DNA of 64,000 nucleotides from Acidobacteriota bacterium (GTDB taxonomy: Bacteria; Acidobacteriota; Thermoanaerobaculia; Multivoradales; JAGPDF01): NCBI GenBank assembly GCA_014584695.1, contig JACTMI010000028.1, positions 248,001 to 312,000 of the forward strand, given 5' to 3'. The translations under genes and the position numbers were made by a program. Shown here piece by piece: positions 54,213-62,533 of this stretch (its first letter is position 1; every line of letters begins with the position of its first letter). Below the pieces are notes generated by a model, which had not been told where the DNA came from, did no database searches, and saw only the letters and a program-made list of their open reading frames with translations.

Positions 54213-54959
54213 TCAGCGCACGATCAGATTGACCCCCAGCGAGCCGTCGCGGAAACCGCGCGGCAGCGGAGGGAGAGGAGAGGACGCCTGCACGGCGCGC
54301 AGCGCCGCCAGATCGAAAGAGTTGATGCCCGAGGAGTGGCTGATCCGCACCTCGGTCACCCGGCCGTCGCGTTGGATGCGGAAGTAGACGGTCGTCTCGA
54401 CTCCCGAGCCGACCGGCGGCCTCACCCAGTTGGCTGAGATGAGCGACAGCATCTGATCGACGTAGTAGCCGTAGGTGAAATTGGGGTTGTCGAAGCCCGC
54501 CACCGCGGCGCCGAGGGCCAGGCCCGCCGGGCTGCCGGTGGGGCTGCCCTGAACCTCCGGGGCGGCGGCGGCCGGGACCGCGCTGGCGGCGGATTGCGGC
54601 GGCTGGGCGCGCGGCTCGGCCGGCTTGCGCGCCTCGGCGGGCTTCCTGGCCTTGGGATCGGGAAGAACGGGCGCCTTGGCCGCCGGTTCGGGCGGCGCGG
54701 GCTTCGGGCTCTCGGGCTTCGGCTCGGGTCGCGGAGGCGCCGGCCGTGGCGTCGTGACGCCCAGCCGAGCGGCCGGCACGATCTGGACGGCGACGTACTC
54801 GACCGGCCTGGATGGACGCTGCTCCAGTCTGCCGGCGATCCAGACGCCGCCGGCAAGGGCCAGATGCAGCCCCGCGGCCACCATCAGCGCCCTGCGGAAT
54901 GCGCCGTTGGCGGCCTCACGCGTGCGCCTTTCGAGGACGTTGGAGACGCTCGCGGACAT
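54213..54959 (-). CDS. TolA/TonB-family energy-transducing protein
   Basis: A 248-residue protein with one N-terminal membrane helix (about 27-46), a long Pro/Lys/Glu/Ala-rich periplasmic region, and a C-terminal TonB-like domain (about 165-248) with VYFRIQRDGRVTEVRISHSSGI and ALRAVQASSPLPPLP. Its place between tolR and tolB means it fills the TolA role. By sequence alone TonB is equally possible. Confidence 0.88.
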   Translation of the reverse strand: MSASVSNVLERRTREAANGAFRRALMVAAGLHLALAGGVWIAGRLEQRPSRPVEYVAVQIVPAARLGVTTPRPAPPRPEPKPESPKPAPPEPAAKAPVLPDPKARKPAEARKPAEPRAQPPQSAASAVPAAAAPEVQGSPTGSPAGLALGAAVAGFDNPNFTYGYYVDQMLSLISANWVRPPVGSGVETTVYFRIQRDGRVTEVRISHSSGINSFDLAALRAVQASSPLPPLPRGFRDGSLGVNLIVR

Positions 54960-54965
54960 GTCAGC

Positions 54966-55400
54966 TCAGCGCGCCGCGCCCGCGTCGCTCCGCTCGGTGA
55001 CCATGCCGACCTGTACGATGCCGCCCCGGCGCAGCGTGTCGAGGACCTCGACGACGCGGCCATAGGCGACGTCGCGGTCGCCCTTGAGGAAGACGATCTG
55101 ATCGGCGCGCCCGCGCAGCATGGGGGTCAGCACCTCCACCAGCTTGGTCGGGTGCACCGGCTTGTCCCGCACGTAGACGAGCCCGTCCCGATTGATCGAC
55201 AGGACCAGCGGATCCTCGATTCGGGTCGGCAGGACCTGGGCTTCGGACTTCGGCAGCGCCACCTCGATGCCCTGATGCAACATCGGCGCCGTGATCATGA
55301 AGATGATCAGCAGGACCAGCATGACGTCGACCAGCGGCGTGATGTTGATCTCGGAGAGGACCGACTCCTCGTCGTGCGGCGTGCCGACCTGGAGCGCCAT
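54966..55400 (-). CDS. tolR: TolR (ExbD family)
   Basis: A 144-residue inner-membrane protein with one helix containing the proton-carrying Asp in NITPLVDVMLVLLIIFMI. The rest is periplasmic. It forms the stator with TolQ. ATG 55400 overlaps the tolQ stop as ATGA. Confidence 0.93.
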   Translation of the reverse strand: MALQVGTPHDEESVLSEINITPLVDVMLVLLIIFMITAPMLHQGIEVALPKSEAQVLPTRIEDPLVLSINRDGLVYVRDKPVHPTKLVEVLTPMLRGRADQIVFLKGDRDVAYGRVVEVLDTLRRGGIVQVGMVTERSDAGAAR

Positions 55401-56140
55401 CAGGTGAAGTTCCGCTCGGCCAGGTTCAGGAATTCCAGCGCGAAGTCGTCGAGCTGCGCCCGGATGCGCTTGAACTCGCCGCCGAGATAGTTGTAGCCGA
55501 TCAAGGCCGGGATCGCGGCGGCCAGCCCCGCCGCGGTGTTGACCAGCGCCTCCGCGATGCCGGGGGCCACCGCCACCAGGGAGGTGGAGCCCGTCCGACC
55601 GATGTCCTCGAAGGCGCGCATGATGCCCCAGACGGTGCCGAACAGGCCGATGAAGGGGGCCGAGGCCGCGGTGGTGGCCAGGAAGGCGGAACCGCGGGTC
55701 AGCAGGTGAATCTCGGCCGTGACGGCTCGCCGCAGCGTCCGCTCGACACCGGCCAGCGAGCGAATGCGGTAGCGGCCGCGATCCGCCCCCGCTTCCTGGT
55801 CCTCGGCGGCCGCCCGGATCTGGCCGTCGATCTCGGCGTAGCCGGCCTGGAAGACGCCGACCAGCGGGCTGGTCGCCACGCGCGCCGTTGCCGCGCTCAC
55901 CTCGCTGAAGCGCTTGCTGTTGCGGAAGGTCTCCAGGAACTTTCGGCTGTGGGATCGGGCGCGCCGGATGAGCAGCAGCTTCCAGAGCAGGATCGCCCAG
56001 GAGACCACCGAGAGGAAGACCAGGGACGCCAGCACGAGGGCGGCCATCGGCCCGGCGCTCGAGAACGCCTCGACGATGCCGGTCGGGGAGCTGCCGGCGG
56101 GGAGCTGGGCGAGGGTCACGAGGGGAGTCGGGTCAGTCAT
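55400..56140 (-). CDS. tolQ: TolQ (ExbB family)
   Basis: A 246-residue inner-membrane proton channel with three helices, including VLASLVFLSVVSWAILLWKLLL and the conserved APFIGLFGTVWGIM and GIAEALVNTAAGLAAAIPALIGYN. It is the first gene of tolQ-tolR-tolA/tonB-tolB-pal-cpoB. ATG 56140 is chosen; the open frame upstream lacks family residues. Confidence 0.95.
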   Translation of the reverse strand: MTDPTPLVTLAQLPAGSSPTGIVEAFSSAGPMAALVLASLVFLSVVSWAILLWKLLLIRRARSHSRKFLETFRNSKRFSEVSAATARVATSPLVGVFQAGYAEIDGQIRAAAEDQEAGADRGRYRIRSLAGVERTLRRAVTAEIHLLTRGSAFLATTAASAPFIGLFGTVWGIMRAFEDIGRTGSTSLVAVAPGIAEALVNTAAGLAAAIPALIGYNYLGGEFKRIRAQLDDFALEFLNLAERNFT

Positions 56141-56167
56141 TGCGGGGAAGGTCTCCGTGGCCGCGGA

Positions 56168-56196
56168 AAGGTAGCACGGGGCCTGCGGGCTGTCCA
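56168..56196 (-). promoter_or_regulatory. Sigma-70 promoter of the tol-pal operon
   Basis: Minus strand: TGGACA at 56196-56191, 17-base spacer, TACCTT at 56173-56168. The transcript would start near 56161, about 20 bases before the tolQ ATG. Confidence 0.65.
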
Positions 56197-56226
56197 CGCG
56201 AGACGCCGCGCCCACCCCGGCGCGCG

Positions 56227-56256
56227 TTGACTCCGGCCGGCGGCCGCATGTACTTT
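56227..56256 (+). promoter_or_regulatory. Sigma-70 promoter of etfBA
   Basis: TTGACT at 56227-56232, 18-base spacer, TACTTT at 56251-56256. It is divergent from the tolQ promoter. GAGAGGGG lies a few bases before ATG 56285. Confidence 0.65.
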
Positions 56257-56284
56257 GCGTCTCGGTTCGAGAGGGGCAATCCAC

Positions 56285-57079
56285 ATGAAGATCGCCGTTT
56301 GCGTCAAGCAGGTCCCGGACACCGAGACGCGGTTGCGCGTCGCCAAGGACGGGCGTTGGATCGAGGAGGAGGATCAGCCTTTCGTGCTCAGCGAAAACGA
56401 CGAGTACGCCCTCGAGGAGGGTCTGCAGATCGCCGAGCGCTCGGGTGGCGAGGTGATCGTCTTCAGCCTGGGCCCGGAGCGAGTCCGTGAAGCCCTGCGC
56501 AAGACCCTGGCCCTGGGTGCCGCCCGCGCGGTTCTGCTCTCCCATTCCGCCTTCGCTGGGGGCGACGCGCTCGCGACCGGAGCGGCGCTCGCCGCGGCGA
56601 TCGCGCGCGAGGGGTGCGAGCTGGTCCTGACCGGATCCCAGTCCGGCGACGCCGGTTGGGGATCCACCGGCACGGTACTGGCCGGCTGCCTCGGCTGGCC
56701 CCACGCCTGGCTGGTGATGGGGATCCAGCTCGAGGAGGGCGCGAAGTCAGCGCGCGTGACCCGGGAGATGGAGAGCGGGCTCAACGAGATCTTCCGGATC
56801 TCGCTGCCGGCCGTGCTCGAGATTCAGGCCGGCATCAATCATCCGCGCTATGCGTCGCTCAAGGGGATCATGGCGGCGAAGAAGAAGGAGATCCTGGAGC
56901 TCGGTCCCGGCGACCTCGGACTCGAAGAGTCCGCGGTGGGGGCGGCGGGATCACGGATCGAGATCGTCTCGGTCGCCGCGCCAGAGGCCGGCGGAGGAGC
57001 GCAGATCTTCGAAGGGGACGCCGCGGCGGCAGCCAAGGCACTGGTCGAGAAGCTGCACGGCGAAGCGAGGGTGATCTGA
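56285..57079 (+). CDS. etfB: Electron transfer flavoprotein beta subunit
   Basis: A 264-residue EtfB. It starts MKIAVCVKQVPDTETRL, with SENDEYALEEGLQ, LTGSQSGDAGWGSTG and the recognition loop INHPRYASLKGIMAAKKKE. It binds AMP and partners EtfA to accept electrons from acyl-CoA dehydrogenases such as those at 2547-4858. The gene overlaps etfA as TGATG. Confidence 0.95.
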   Translation: MKIAVCVKQVPDTETRLRVAKDGRWIEEEDQPFVLSENDEYALEEGLQIAERSGGEVIVFSLGPERVREALRKTLALGAARAVLLSHSAFAGGDALATGAALAAAIAREGCELVLTGSQSGDAGWGSTGTVLAGCLGWPHAWLVMGIQLEEGAKSARVTREMESGLNEIFRISLPAVLEIQAGINHPRYASLKGIMAAKKKEILELGPGDLGLEESAVGAAGSRIEIVSVAAPEAGGGAQIFEGDAAAAAKALVEKLHGEARVI

Positions 57080-58062
57080 TGTCTCGACGCATCTGGGCGG
57101 TTCTGCAGCATCGCGACGGCAAGCTCCACCGCATGTCCTGGGAAGCGGTGGCGGCGGCGCAGGAGCTGGCCGGGCGGCTCGGTGGGCGCGTGGAGGCCTT
57201 CCTGCTCGGCAATGGGATCGAGGCTCTCGCCCGCGAGGTGGCGGCCCACGAATTGGCGGCGGTGCGGGTCGCCGATGATCCGGCGCTCGCGGACTACACT
57301 CCCGGTGGGTACGTCGCGGCGCTCGCGCCGGTGTTGCGGGCCGAGCAGCCAGACCTCGTGCTCTTTCCCCACACCTACCAATCCGTCGAGTACGTCGCCA
57401 GGCTCGCGCAAGCCTCCGGCGCGGGGCTCCTGCCCGAGGCGGTCGGTTTCGAACTGGTCGACGAGCAGCTGATCTGGAAGCGGCCGATCTTCGGCGGCAA
57501 GCTGCACGCGCGGGTGAGAGCCAAGGGTGCCGGTCCGCTGCTGGTGTCGCTGCAGTCGGCGGCGTTCTCGGCCGACGGTCTGCGTGCCGGGGCGGCCCCG
57601 GTCCAGAAGCTGGCGGTCGAGATCGGAGCCGACGATGCCGGGCGCGAGATCCTCGGTGTCGAACAGGCGGGCGGGGAGCAGGTGGACCTGACCAAGGCCG
57701 ATGTGATCGTCGCCGTGGGTCGCGGTGTCGGCGGAGCCGACAAGATGGCTCCGATCGAGGAGCTGGCGGCGTTGCTCGGTGCCGAGCTCGGAGCCAGCCG
57801 GCCGGTGATCGACAGTGGCTGGCTGCCGCGCGATCGGCAGATCGGGTCGAGCGGCCAGACGGTCGCGCCGAAGCTCTATCTCGCGCTCGGCATCTCCGGC
57901 GCCATCCAGCACCTGGTGGGCATGAAGGGGTCGTCGGTCATCGTCGCGGTCAACAAGGACGGCGGAGCTCCGATCTTCAAGGTCGCCAACTACGGCGTCG
58001 TGGGGGACCTGCACGAAGTGGTTCCTGCCCTCGTGCAGGCGATCGGCGAGCTGCGCAGCTAG
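57079..58062 (+). CDS. etfA: Electron transfer flavoprotein alpha subunit
   Basis: A 327-residue EtfA with the FAD-binding C-terminal domain: [32 protein letters not shown] and [14 protein letters not shown], and [19 protein letters not shown]. It passes electrons from EtfB to ETF-quinone oxidoreductase, which is not in the window. Its stop codon shares CTAG with the stop of the converging methyltransferase. Confidence 0.95.
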   Translation: MSRRIWAVLQHRDGKLHRMSWEAVAAAQELAGRLGGRVEAFLLGNGIEALAREVAAHELAAVRVADDPALADYTPGGYVAALAPVLRAEQPDLVLFPHTYQSVEYVARLAQASGAGLLPEAVGFELVDEQLIWKRPIFGGKLHARVRAKGAGPLLVSLQSAAFSADGLRAGAAPVQKLAVEIGADDAGREILGVEQAGGEQVDLTKADVIVAVGRGVGGADKMAPIEELAALLGAELGASRPVIDSGWLPRDRQIGSSGQTVAPKLYLALGISGAIQHLVGMKGSSVIVAVNKDGGAPIFKVANYGVVGDLHEVVPALVQAIGELRS

Positions 58063-58835
58063 CGTCCGGCGGCCCGCAAGGCGAACAGCGCCACGGCGGT
58101 CGCCACGGCGACGTTCAGCGACTCCACGGGAGCGCACAGCGGAATCGTCCAGCGTTCGGAGAGCCGGCTCTCGACCTCCGTCGAGAGGCCGGCGCCCTCT
58201 GAGCCGACGGCGAGCACGGCCGGCGGGGCACCAGCCGCGCGCCAGCCCGGCGCGATCGCGACGCCACCGTGAGCCGCCAGGCCGGCCCATCGCGCCCCCT
58301 GGCCCAGCCAGGCGTCGACGGTGGTCACGGACGCCTCCAGGCCCACCGGCAATCGCAGCAGGCTCCCCGCGGAGGCCCGCAGCGCCCGCGGGTGGTTGGG
58401 GTGGGCACAGGCCCGGGTGAGCAGCAGACCGCCGGCGCCGAACGCTTCCGCCACGCGGGCGAGGGCGCCGAGATTGCCCGGGTCCTGGATCCGGTCGAGA
58501 TAAAGCCAGAGGCTGGTGGCGTCGCGCGGGAGGCTGGCCACGAGCGGGCGCGCCAAGCGGGCCACCGCCAGGATCCCGCGCGGGCTGTCGGCATCGAACA
58601 GGCCCTCGAGCACTGCGGTTTCGACCTCGATCGGGGGGCGCGGCAGCAGTTCGGTGAGGTGCCCGCCCTCACTCCCGGCTCGAAAATCCGGCGCCACCAG
58701 TACGGTATCGAGCGGCAGCCCGGCATGCAGCGCCTCTTCGACGAGATGCGGACCCTCGAGCAGGGCCCAGTCTCCTTGCCTTCGGCGCAGGCGGCGCATA
58801 CTCTTGATGGTCTCGTTTTGCCGGCTGGAGATCAT
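58059..58835 (-). CDS. SpoU/TrmH-family RNA 2'-O-methyltransferase
   Basis: A 258-residue SPOUT-fold methyltransferase. The substrate-binding part starts ISSRQNETIKSMRRLRRRQGDWALLEGPHLVEEAL, and the knot has LDRIQDPGNLGALARVAEAFG, VGSEGAGLS and IPLCAPVESLNVAVATAVALF. The last motif is typical of rRNA methyltransferases. The rRNA or tRNA target is unknown. Both its start and its stop are shared with neighbours on the plus strand. Confidence 0.91.
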   Translation of the reverse strand: MISSRQNETIKSMRRLRRRQGDWALLEGPHLVEEALHAGLPLDTVLVAPDFRAGSEGGHLTELLPRPPIEVETAVLEGLFDADSPRGILAVARLARPLVASLPRDATSLWLYLDRIQDPGNLGALARVAEAFGAGGLLLTRACAHPNHPRALRASAGSLLRLPVGLEASVTTVDAWLGQGARWAGLAAHGGVAIAPGWRAAGAPPAVLAVGSEGAGLSTEVESRLSERWTIPLCAPVESLNVAVATAVALFALRAAGR

Positions 58836-59433
58836 GAGCTCGAATCTAAAGGAGTTTCTGGGGCGGTACCAACGTGGGATCGAAGTGTGCGTCGCCGGCG
58901 GCGGCGCCGACACCCTGCTCGGCGTCCGAGACGCGTTCCGACGGTACTTCCACGAGGGTCTCGAGCGACCCGTGCCGGTGGCGGTCGTGCCGCAGGAGAT
59001 GCCTCCGCGGCCGACCGGGCTGCCCGTCTCCGATCTCGAGGCGCTGGAGACCGCCCGGCGGACCGCCCGCGAGCTCGAGGCCCGCTTGCCCGGCACCTAC
59101 CACTTCTACCTGGCCAACGAGGCCTGTATCCACTCGCTCGAGATCGAGGGCCAGAGCCGCTATTTCATCCGCAGCTGGTCGGTCCTCGTCGGAGTGGCGG
59201 GGGAGTCTTGCGGCTCCAGCGGGTCGATTCAGCTGCCGCAGCGCCTGGTCGAGAGCCTCGAAGGGGTCCACGCCGAGGTCGAGATTCCGGGCAAGCGCAA
59301 GAGCGGGGGCACGATCGCATCCCTGACCGGTGGGCTCGAGACGCGCCGGTCGGCTGTCGCGACGGCGACGCTGCACGCGCTGTCTACCCTGTTCTACGGC
59401 ATCCTGGAGAGCCGGCGCGGCTCGATCCGCTGA
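58834..59433 (+). CDS. DUF84-family (YjjX-like) NTPase
   Basis: A 199-residue protein of the inosine/xanthosine triphosphatase-like DUF84 family, which removes non-canonical nucleoside triphosphates. It has VVPQEMPPRPTGLP, EALETARRTARELE, YLANEACIHSLEI (the acidic active site), and TGGLETRRSAVATATLHALS near the end, as in YjjX. A GGAG precedes the ATG. The start overlaps the divergent methyltransferase start at CATG. Substrate is inferred only from family. Confidence 0.8.
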   Translation: MSSNLKEFLGRYQRGIEVCVAGGGADTLLGVRDAFRRYFHEGLERPVPVAVVPQEMPPRPTGLPVSDLEALETARRTARELEARLPGTYHFYLANEACIHSLEIEGQSRYFIRSWSVLVGVAGESCGSSGSIQLPQRLVESLEGVHAEVEIPGKRKSGGTIASLTGGLETRRSAVATATLHALSTLFYGILESRRGSIR

Positions 59434-59442
59434 GCGCTCTGA

Positions 59443-59448
59443 TAAGAT
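59443..59448 (+). promoter_or_regulatory. Putative -10 for metK
   Basis: TAAGAT lies about 67 bases before the metK ATG. No good -35 is present. The leader has short inverted repeats (CCGAGGCCTCGG; CCTCG-AG-CGAGG overlapping the Shine-Dalgarno) but no recognisable SAM riboswitch. Confidence 0.35.
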
Positions 59449-59514
59449 CCCGCGGCGCATCCTGGCACGCCGCCGAGGCCTCGGCGCGCGCGTTCCCTCG
59501 AGCGAGGACGATTC

Positions 59515-60693
59515 ATGACGGCACGTGAAGCGGAGCTGTTCACTTCGGAGTCGGTGACCGAGGGCCACCCGGACAAGGTTTGCGACCAGATCTCGGACGC
59601 CGTCCTGGACGAGGTTCTGCGCCAGGATCCCACGGGCCGGGTCGCCTGCGAGACGCTGGTCGCCACCGGACTGGTGCTGCTGGCGGGCGAGATCACCACC
59701 GACGCGACGATCGACTTCCTCCGGGTGGCGCGCGATACCGTTCGCGACATCGGTTATACCGAGTCCGGTATCGGCTTCGACGCCGACGGATGCGCGGTCG
59801 TCAACGCGATCGGGCGGCAGTCGCCCGACATCGCGCTCGGAGTCGACACCGGCGGTGCCGGCGACCAGGGATTGATGTTCGGTTTCGCCTGCCGCGAGAC
59901 GCCGCAGCTGATGCCTCTGCCGATCATGCTGGCGCACGCGCTGACCCGCCGCCTGGCCGAGGCTCGGCGCGCACGGGAGCTCCCCTGGCTGCGCCCCGAC
60001 GGCAAGAGCCAGGTGACGGTGGAGTACGCCGAGGGTCGGCCGCGCCGGGTCCACACCGTCGTGGTGTCGACTCAGCATGCTCCAGGATTGGACTCGCGAG
60101 AGATTCGGGCGGACGTGCTCGAGGCGATCGTCCGGCCGGTCATTCCAGCGCACCTGCTCGACGGCGAGACCATCTTCCACGTCAACCCGACCGGCAACTT
60201 CGTCGTCGGCGGCCCGCACGGCGACGCCGGGCTGACCGGCCGCAAGATCATCGTCGACACCTACGGCGGCTATGGGCGGCACGGCGGCGGGGCGTTTTCG
60301 GGCAAGGATCCGACGAAGGTGGACCGGTCGGCGACCTACATGGCACGCCACATCGCCAAGAACCTGGTCGCCGCCGGGCTCGCAACCAAGGTCGAGGTTC
60401 AGCTCGCCTACGCCATCGGCGTCGCCGAACCAGTCTCGGTGCACGTCGACAGCTTCGGCACGACGCCAGTCGACGACGGGCGCCTGGAGTCCGTGGTCCG
60501 CGAGTTCTTCCCGTTGACACCGCGGGGCATCATCGAGCACCTCGAACTGCGGCGCCCGATCTATCGCGCGACCGCGGCTTACGGGCACTTCGGTCGCGAG
60601 GAGCCGGGCTTCTCGTGGGAATCGACCGCGAGCGCGGCGGCGCTGCGGGCCGCCGCCGGTGTCGAAGGGCAGGTCCCGGTCTTCGCCGGTTGA
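59515..60693 (+). CDS. metK: S-adenosylmethionine synthase
   Basis: A 392-residue enzyme that makes SAM from methionine and ATP. It has [40 protein letters not shown], and [23 protein letters not shown], the three MetK signatures. Length is normal. A hairpin and T-run follow the stop. Confidence 0.97.
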   Translation: MTAREAELFTSESVTEGHPDKVCDQISDAVLDEVLRQDPTGRVACETLVATGLVLLAGEITTDATIDFLRVARDTVRDIGYTESGIGFDADGCAVVNAIGRQSPDIALGVDTGGAGDQGLMFGFACRETPQLMPLPIMLAHALTRRLAEARRARELPWLRPDGKSQVTVEYAEGRPRRVHTVVVSTQHAPGLDSREIRADVLEAIVRPVIPAHLLDGETIFHVNPTGNFVVGGPHGDAGLTGRKIIVDTYGGYGRHGGGAFSGKDPTKVDRSATYMARHIAKNLVAAGLATKVEVQLAYAIGVAEPVSVHVDSFGTTPVDDGRLESVVREFFPLTPRGIIEHLELRRPIYRATAAYGHFGREEPGFSWESTASAAALRAAAGVEGQVPVFAG

Positions 60694-60714
60694 GGACCAG
60701 GGAACGAGCATCGG

Positions 60715-60753
60715 AGGGCCGCGGGCGCTTCGCCTCGCGGCCCTCGCCGTTTT
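60715..60753 (+). terminator. Rho-independent terminator after metK
   Basis: AGGGCCGCG pairs with CGCGGCCCT, with an inner GGCG/CGCC stem, and is followed by a short T-run at 60750-60753. It ends 19 bases before the polX start and could also attenuate polX. Confidence 0.7.
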
Positions 60754-60772
60754 CGCCGCGCGAGGAGCCACC

Positions 60773-62527
60773 TTGAATCGGCAAGCCGTCGTCCGGATTC
60801 TCAAGGAAGTCGGGCTGATGCTCGAGATCCAGGGGGAGAGCCCGTTCCGCATCCGCGCTTACGAGAACGCGGCGCGGGCCATCGAAGGGGCCGCGGAGGA
60901 GCCGGACGAGCTGCTCGAGACGGGGCGCCTGGCGGAGCTGCGCGGCGTCGGCCCCGGCTTGGTGGCGGCGGTGGGGGAGATCGTGCAGACCGGCCGTCTC
61001 GCCCTGCGCGAGCAGCTGCGCGCGGCGGTCCCCGCCGGATTGCTCGAGCTGCTGCGCGTCGAGGGTCTCGGCGCCAAGAAGGCCCGCCTCCTCTACCAGA
61101 AGCTGGGCATCGCATCGCTGGCGGACCTCGAGGCAGCCTGTCGCGAGGGGCGCGTCGCCGCGCTGCCCGGCTTCGGCGACAAGAGCCAGGCCAAGCTCCT
61201 CGACGGGATCGACCACCTGCGCAAGTACGCCGAGCGCCACTTGGTTTCCGATGCGAGGCCGGTCGCCGAGCGCTGCCTGACGGAGCTGCGCCGGCTCCCC
61301 GGCGTGCAGGGTGCCGAGATCGCCGGCAGTCTTCGCCGTCAACGCGAGACCATCGGAGATCTCGACCTGGTCGCGGCGGTGGCGATGGCGGACCGCGCGG
61401 ACGTGGCGCGGGACTTCGCGGTGGCACTCGGCGCGCAGATCGTCGCCAGCGGCGAGACCAAGGTCACCCTCGCCCTCGTCGGTGGCCTTCAGGTCGATCT
61501 CCGGATGGTGCTGCCGGAGCAGCTCGCGAGCGCCTGGCATCACTTCACGGGCAGCAAGGAGCACAACATCCTGCTCCGGTCGCGCGCCAAGTCCGAAGGG
61601 TTGACCCTCAATGAGTACGGTCTCTTCCGCGACGGGCAGCCGCTGGCCGTCCCGAGCGAGGAGGCTCTCTACGCGGCGCTCGGGCTGGCCTGGATTCCAC
61701 CCGAGTTGCGCGAGGGTCGCGACGAGCTGGAACGGGCCGAGCACCGCACCCTGCCGGTGCTGGTCGCGGGACGAGACTTGCGAGGCACGCTCCACATCCA
61801 CACCAGCTGGAGCGACGGCACCGCGTCGCTCGGTCGGATGGCGGAGGCGGCGGCGAGCCGCGGCTGGAGCTACCTGGGGATCGCCGACCACTCCAGGGCG
61901 GCCGCCTACGCTGGCGGCATGGCGCCGGAGCGAGTCCTCGAACAGTGGTCCGAGATCGAGGAGTGGAACCGGAGTCATCCGGAGCTGCGCCTGCTCAAGG
62001 GGATCGAGTGCGACATCCTCGCCGATGGCACCCTCGACTACGACGACGAGCTCCTGCTCGGGTTCGACTTCGTCGTGGCCTCGGTCCACAGCCGCTTCGG
62101 CCTGCCCGCCGAGCAGATGACGGCGCGGATCGCCCGCGCCGTTTCGCATCCGTGCACGACCTTCCTGGGCCATCCGACCGGCCGTTTGCTGCTCGCCCGC
62201 GATGGCTACTCCCTGAACCTCGACGCGGTCCTGGACGCCGCACTGGCGCACGGCGTGATCGTCGAGATCAACGCCAGCCCGCATCGGCTCGACCTCGATT
62301 GGCGCCCGCTGACCGGCTGGCTGGCGCGCGGGGGCATCACTTCGGTCCACCCCGACGCGCACTCGGTCGCGGGCCTGGCTGATGTCGACTACGGGATCGG
62401 CGTGGCGAGAAAGGCCGGTGCCGAAGCGCGACAGGTGTTCAACACCTGGGAGCTGGCGACCGTCGTGGACTACCTCGAAGCGCGGCGCAGTCGGGCGCGG
62501 GCGCTGCTTTCGATCCCTGGAGGTTGA
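60773..62527 (+). CDS. polX: DNA polymerase/3'-5' exonuclease PolX
   Basis: A 584-residue family X polymerase with helix-hairpin-helix segments (about 40-130), a nucleotidyltransferase core with Asp196, Asp198 (GDLDLV) and Asp242 (VDLRMV), and a C-terminal PHP exonuclease domain (about 335-575) with HIHTSWSDG, ADHSR and HPTGR. It repairs gaps in DNA. The start is TTG 60773, with GAGGAG 5 bases upstream; no ATG or GTG fits the family N-terminus. Confidence 0.93.
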   Translation: MNRQAVVRILKEVGLMLEIQGESPFRIRAYENAARAIEGAAEEPDELLETGRLAELRGVGPGLVAAVGEIVQTGRLALREQLRAAVPAGLLELLRVEGLGAKKARLLYQKLGIASLADLEAACREGRVAALPGFGDKSQAKLLDGIDHLRKYAERHLVSDARPVAERCLTELRRLPGVQGAEIAGSLRRQRETIGDLDLVAAVAMADRADVARDFAVALGAQIVASGETKVTLALVGGLQVDLRMVLPEQLASAWHHFTGSKEHNILLRSRAKSEGLTLNEYGLFRDGQPLAVPSEEALYAALGLAWIPPELREGRDELERAEHRTLPVLVAGRDLRGTLHIHTSWSDGTASLGRMAEAAASRGWSYLGIADHSRAAAYAGGMAPERVLEQWSEIEEWNRSHPELRLLKGIECDILADGTLDYDDELLLGFDFVVASVHSRFGLPAEQMTARIARAVSHPCTTFLGHPTGRLLLARDGYSLNLDAVLDAALAHGVIVEINASPHRLDLDWRPLTGWLARGGITSVHPDAHSVAGLADVDYGIGVARKAGAEARQVFNTWELATVVDYLEARRSRARALLSIPGG

Positions 62528-62533
62528 GCCCGG

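Noticed and set aside
59434-59514. SAM-sensing riboswitch before metK
   Set aside because: Only short inverted repeats are present; none of the known SAM riboswitch cores can be seen.
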